Shown here piece after piece: positions 5,960 to 7,577 of a DNA stretch of 7,577 nucleotides (positions within the stretch are counted from its first letter, which is position 1; the number at the start of each line of letters is the position of its first letter). Source of the stretch: Planctomycetales bacterium (GTDB lineage: Bacteria > Planctomycetota > Phycisphaerae > SM23-33). The stretch is taken from assembly GCA_030631125.1 (NCBI GenBank), contig DAOVLS010000105.1:1-7577 (forward strand), read 5' to 3'. The notes beneath the pieces were generated by a model, which saw only the letters and a program-made list of their open reading frames with translations, did no database searches and had not been told where the DNA came from. A program made the translations under genes and the position numbers.

Positions 5960-7120
5960 ATGGCAAAGATGCGTTCACGGGAAAGGTTATTGGCGGCGAT
6001 CGAAGGCAAACCGGTGGATATGATACCCGTCTCGCCGAGAATATGGCGGTATGCGAAGTGGAAGGGCCTCTCCAAGTCGGAACTCGCCGGGAAGTTTGAT
6101 TTTGATTTGTTTATATTCGGAGAGGGTGGGCTGCCGACGCCGCTTGATGATACTTACTGCGAAACGGTGAAACCGCTGCTGCCTGACGTGGAAATCAACA
6201 TCACCACCAGGAGAGAAGGTAAAAAGACCGTGGTAACCCGAGCGTTCAGAACGCAGGCAGGAACACTCCGGGACATAATAGTCCAGGCGGACCCCGGCGG
6301 CGAGTACGATATCTCTCCAAACCATCATTGGCTGGAACCACTTATTAAAACGTCCGACGACGTCGAACTGCTGCCGTACCTGCTGCCTGAACCCGCCCTC
6401 GTTCGGAACAAATTCGACAGTGTCCGCAGGCTTCAAGACGAGATCGGCGATGCCGGACTGGTCGCCTTTCGCCCCATGATCGGCGTTGACAATCTGGTCG
6501 TCGATGCGCTGGGGGTAACCAACGCACTGATCGCCTCAATCGACAACCCCCGGATGTTTGACAGGACGTTGCAGATTGTTGACGAGTGGCACATGGAGCT
6601 AATGAAGATTATCCTGGAGGCCGGCTGGAAGATCATTTCCAATGCGTGGTTCAACTTTTCGCTGAGTGTCGGCTGGTCCCCGGAGTTTTACCGGACCAGG
6701 GTCGCTCCGCTGCTTAAAAAGCGCGCCGATCTCATTCACAGTTACGGTGCTAAGATGTTCTTCTATGACGACGGCAAACTAGCCCACAGTATTGGGTATG
6801 TTATCGAGAGCGGCGCTGACATTATTCAGACCCTTACTCCGCCGCCCGGAGGCGATCTCGATTTCAGATGGCTTGCGGAAAACTACGGTGGCAAAGCGTG
6901 TTTCAACGGCGGTATTGATACGGTCAAGATTCGTTTCGGCAAACCTGAAGAAATAGAATCGGATGTCAGAGACCTGATGGAGATTCTGGGACCAACCGGC
7001 AGGTTCATTTTAGGCACGTCAGATTCCATCACTGAAGACACCCCGGAAGAAAACATGTGGGCGCTCTTCAGAACCGCCAGGGAATACGGCAAGGTAATGG
7101 CTGATAAACTGTACCGATAA
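5960..7120 (+). CDS. Uroporphyrinogen decarboxylase-fold (URO-D/MtaA-like) protein, not HemE
   Basis: The 386-residue protein has the family hallmarks: MRSRERLLAAIEGKPVDMIPV (here as RERLLAAIEG and DMIPV, residues 7-24), YDDG (269-272) before a helix and ESGADIIQ (283-290), then FNGGID (315-320), and near the end FILGTSDS with TPEENMWALF. This is the TIM-barrel family that includes HemE and the corrinoid methyltransferases MtaA and CmuA. The RQAGR segment that binds porphyrinogen in HemE is absent, with SPRIWRYA at 25-32 instead. The zinc-binding HxCG of MtaA is replaced by YDDG, so a standard zinc thiol methyltransferase is also unlikely. GAAGGGA (5946-5952), 7 nt before ATG, supports the start. 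It is probably the first gene of an operon with the gene at 7193. The substrate is unknown. Confidence 0.85.
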   Translation: MAKMRSRERLLAAIEGKPVDMIPVSPRIWRYAKWKGLSKSELAGKFDFDLFIFGEGGLPTPLDDTYCETVKPLLPDVEINITTRREGKKTVVTRAFRTQAGTLRDIIVQADPGGEYDISPNHHWLEPLIKTSDDVELLPYLLPEPALVRNKFDSVRRLQDEIGDAGLVAFRPMIGVDNLVVDALGVTNALIASIDNPRMFDRTLQIVDEWHMELMKIILEAGWKIISNAWFNFSLSVGWSPEFYRTRVAPLLKKRADLIHSYGAKMFFYDDGKLAHSIGYVIESGADIIQTLTPPPGGDLDFRWLAENYGGKACFNGGIDTVKIRFGKPEEIESDVRDLMEILGPTGRFILGTSDSITEDTPEENMWALFRTAREYGKVMADKLYR

Positions 7121-7192
7121 GAACCAACCGGAGACTGTCGCGGGAAGGATTATCCCTGTTTATGGATAAATCATTTTTCGAGGACTGCGTGC

Positions 7193-7577
7193 ATGAAACG
7201 ATTAGGCGAATATCCCCTGGAAGGCAAATGGCAGCGGGTGCGCCGCGAAATTGAGACAAGCCCGAAACCTGATCAGAGCGGCATTGACAGGACATTCTAT
7301 CTCGACCTGGCTGAACGGATTGTACGGGCCGCCGTACCGTGGCAGGATGAAAGCGGAGCGGTAATTGACCCTTATTCCGGGGCCGAGTCCAGTTCCTGCA
7401 CGGCAAGGTTCGTCGGGGCGCTGGGGCAATTGATAAAGGCCGGCAGGTGTCCGGACTTGGTTGATGTCTGCCTCAAGAGTTACGAGGCGTGCCTGCTTCG
7501 ACTTGACGAAGTCGCCAGTGCACCTGAGTTCTGGACCAAGGAACTGATGTATGCCCACGAGGCATTGAAAGATAAAG
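7193..7577 (+). CDS. Unrecognised protein, N-terminal 128 residues (cut by right edge)
   Basis: The frame is open from ATG 7193 to the window edge. GAGGA (7180-7184), 8 nt upstream, supports the start. The ATG at 7162 is in another frame and soon meets a stop. No signal peptide or membrane segment is seen, so the product is probably cytoplasmic. The sequence is soluble and mostly helical in character, with an early PWQDESGAVIDPYSG segment (about 52-66) followed by helices such as FVGALGQLIKAGR and DLVDVCLKSYEACLLRL. A W.D..G.iiDP segment followed by helices is reminiscent of alpha/alpha-barrel glycan-active enzymes, but this is weak and I do not assign a family. It lies 72 nt after the URO-D-fold gene and is probably cotranscribed with it. 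Confidence 0.7.
   Translation, partial: MKRLGEYPLEGKWQRVRREIETSPKPDQSGIDRTFYLDLAERIVRAAVPWQDESGAVIDPYSGAESSSCTARFVGALGQLIKAGRCPDLVDVCLKSYEACLLRLDEVASAPEFWTKELMYAHEALKDK

Noticed and set aside
5960..7120. Annotation as HemE, the haem-pathway decarboxylase
   Set aside because: The RQAGR porphyrinogen-binding segment is absent and the active-site region differs.

Overview
This window reads as a stretch of chromosome from a moderately GC-rich, Gram-negative-type bacterium. Three things loosely suggest a Planctomycetota-like (possibly Phycisphaerae-like) metagenomic genome: the gene content, the AAAAATC heptamer array, and a degenerate CAC-GTG palindrome between genes. That placement is an inference from style; no ribosomal or marker gene is present to test it. 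I see no IS element, integrase, tRNA, rRNA or CRISPR array.

Left part (1-1835): a divergent queuosine-precursor locus. On the minus strand, queF (preQ0 reductase) overlaps by 4 nt a class I/II PLP aminotransferase of AlaC type that runs off the left edge. On the plus strand, queC (preQ0 synthase) starts about 100 nt away. QueC makes preQ0 and QueF reduces it to preQ1, so the two divergent genes encode consecutive steps. The shared intergenic region holds a perfect 9-bp inverted repeat. queC carries an in-frame heptamer array in a variable loop.

Middle part (1863-5689): three plus-strand genes. The first encodes a single-pass membrane coiled-coil protein resembling the periplasmic part of Wzz/GumC chain-length regulators. 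The second encodes a multi-pass M48-type zinc metallopeptidase with an intact HEAGH...E site. The third, after a 210-nt gap with a 50-nt imperfect palindrome, is a TTG-initiated diguanylate cyclase. It has a degenerate receiver domain, a GGEEF active site and an RxxD inhibitory site. queC and the next two genes are 27 and 41 nt apart and could be cotranscribed. The cyclase probably has its own signals.

Right part (5690-7577): a 270-nt non-coding region with nested inverted repeats and then an AT-rich stretch with a possible extended -10 promoter. It leads to a uroporphyrinogen-decarboxylase-fold protein that is not HemE, and 72 nt later to the start of an unrecognised protein cut by the right edge. 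These two probably form an operon.

Most of the window is ordinary metabolism and signalling. The most unusual signals are non-coding or low-complexity: the heptamer array inside queC, the 50-nt palindrome, an in-frame 24-nt palindrome in the peptidase gene, and the inverted repeat between queF and queC. I do not see convincing evidence of a new multi-gene system.
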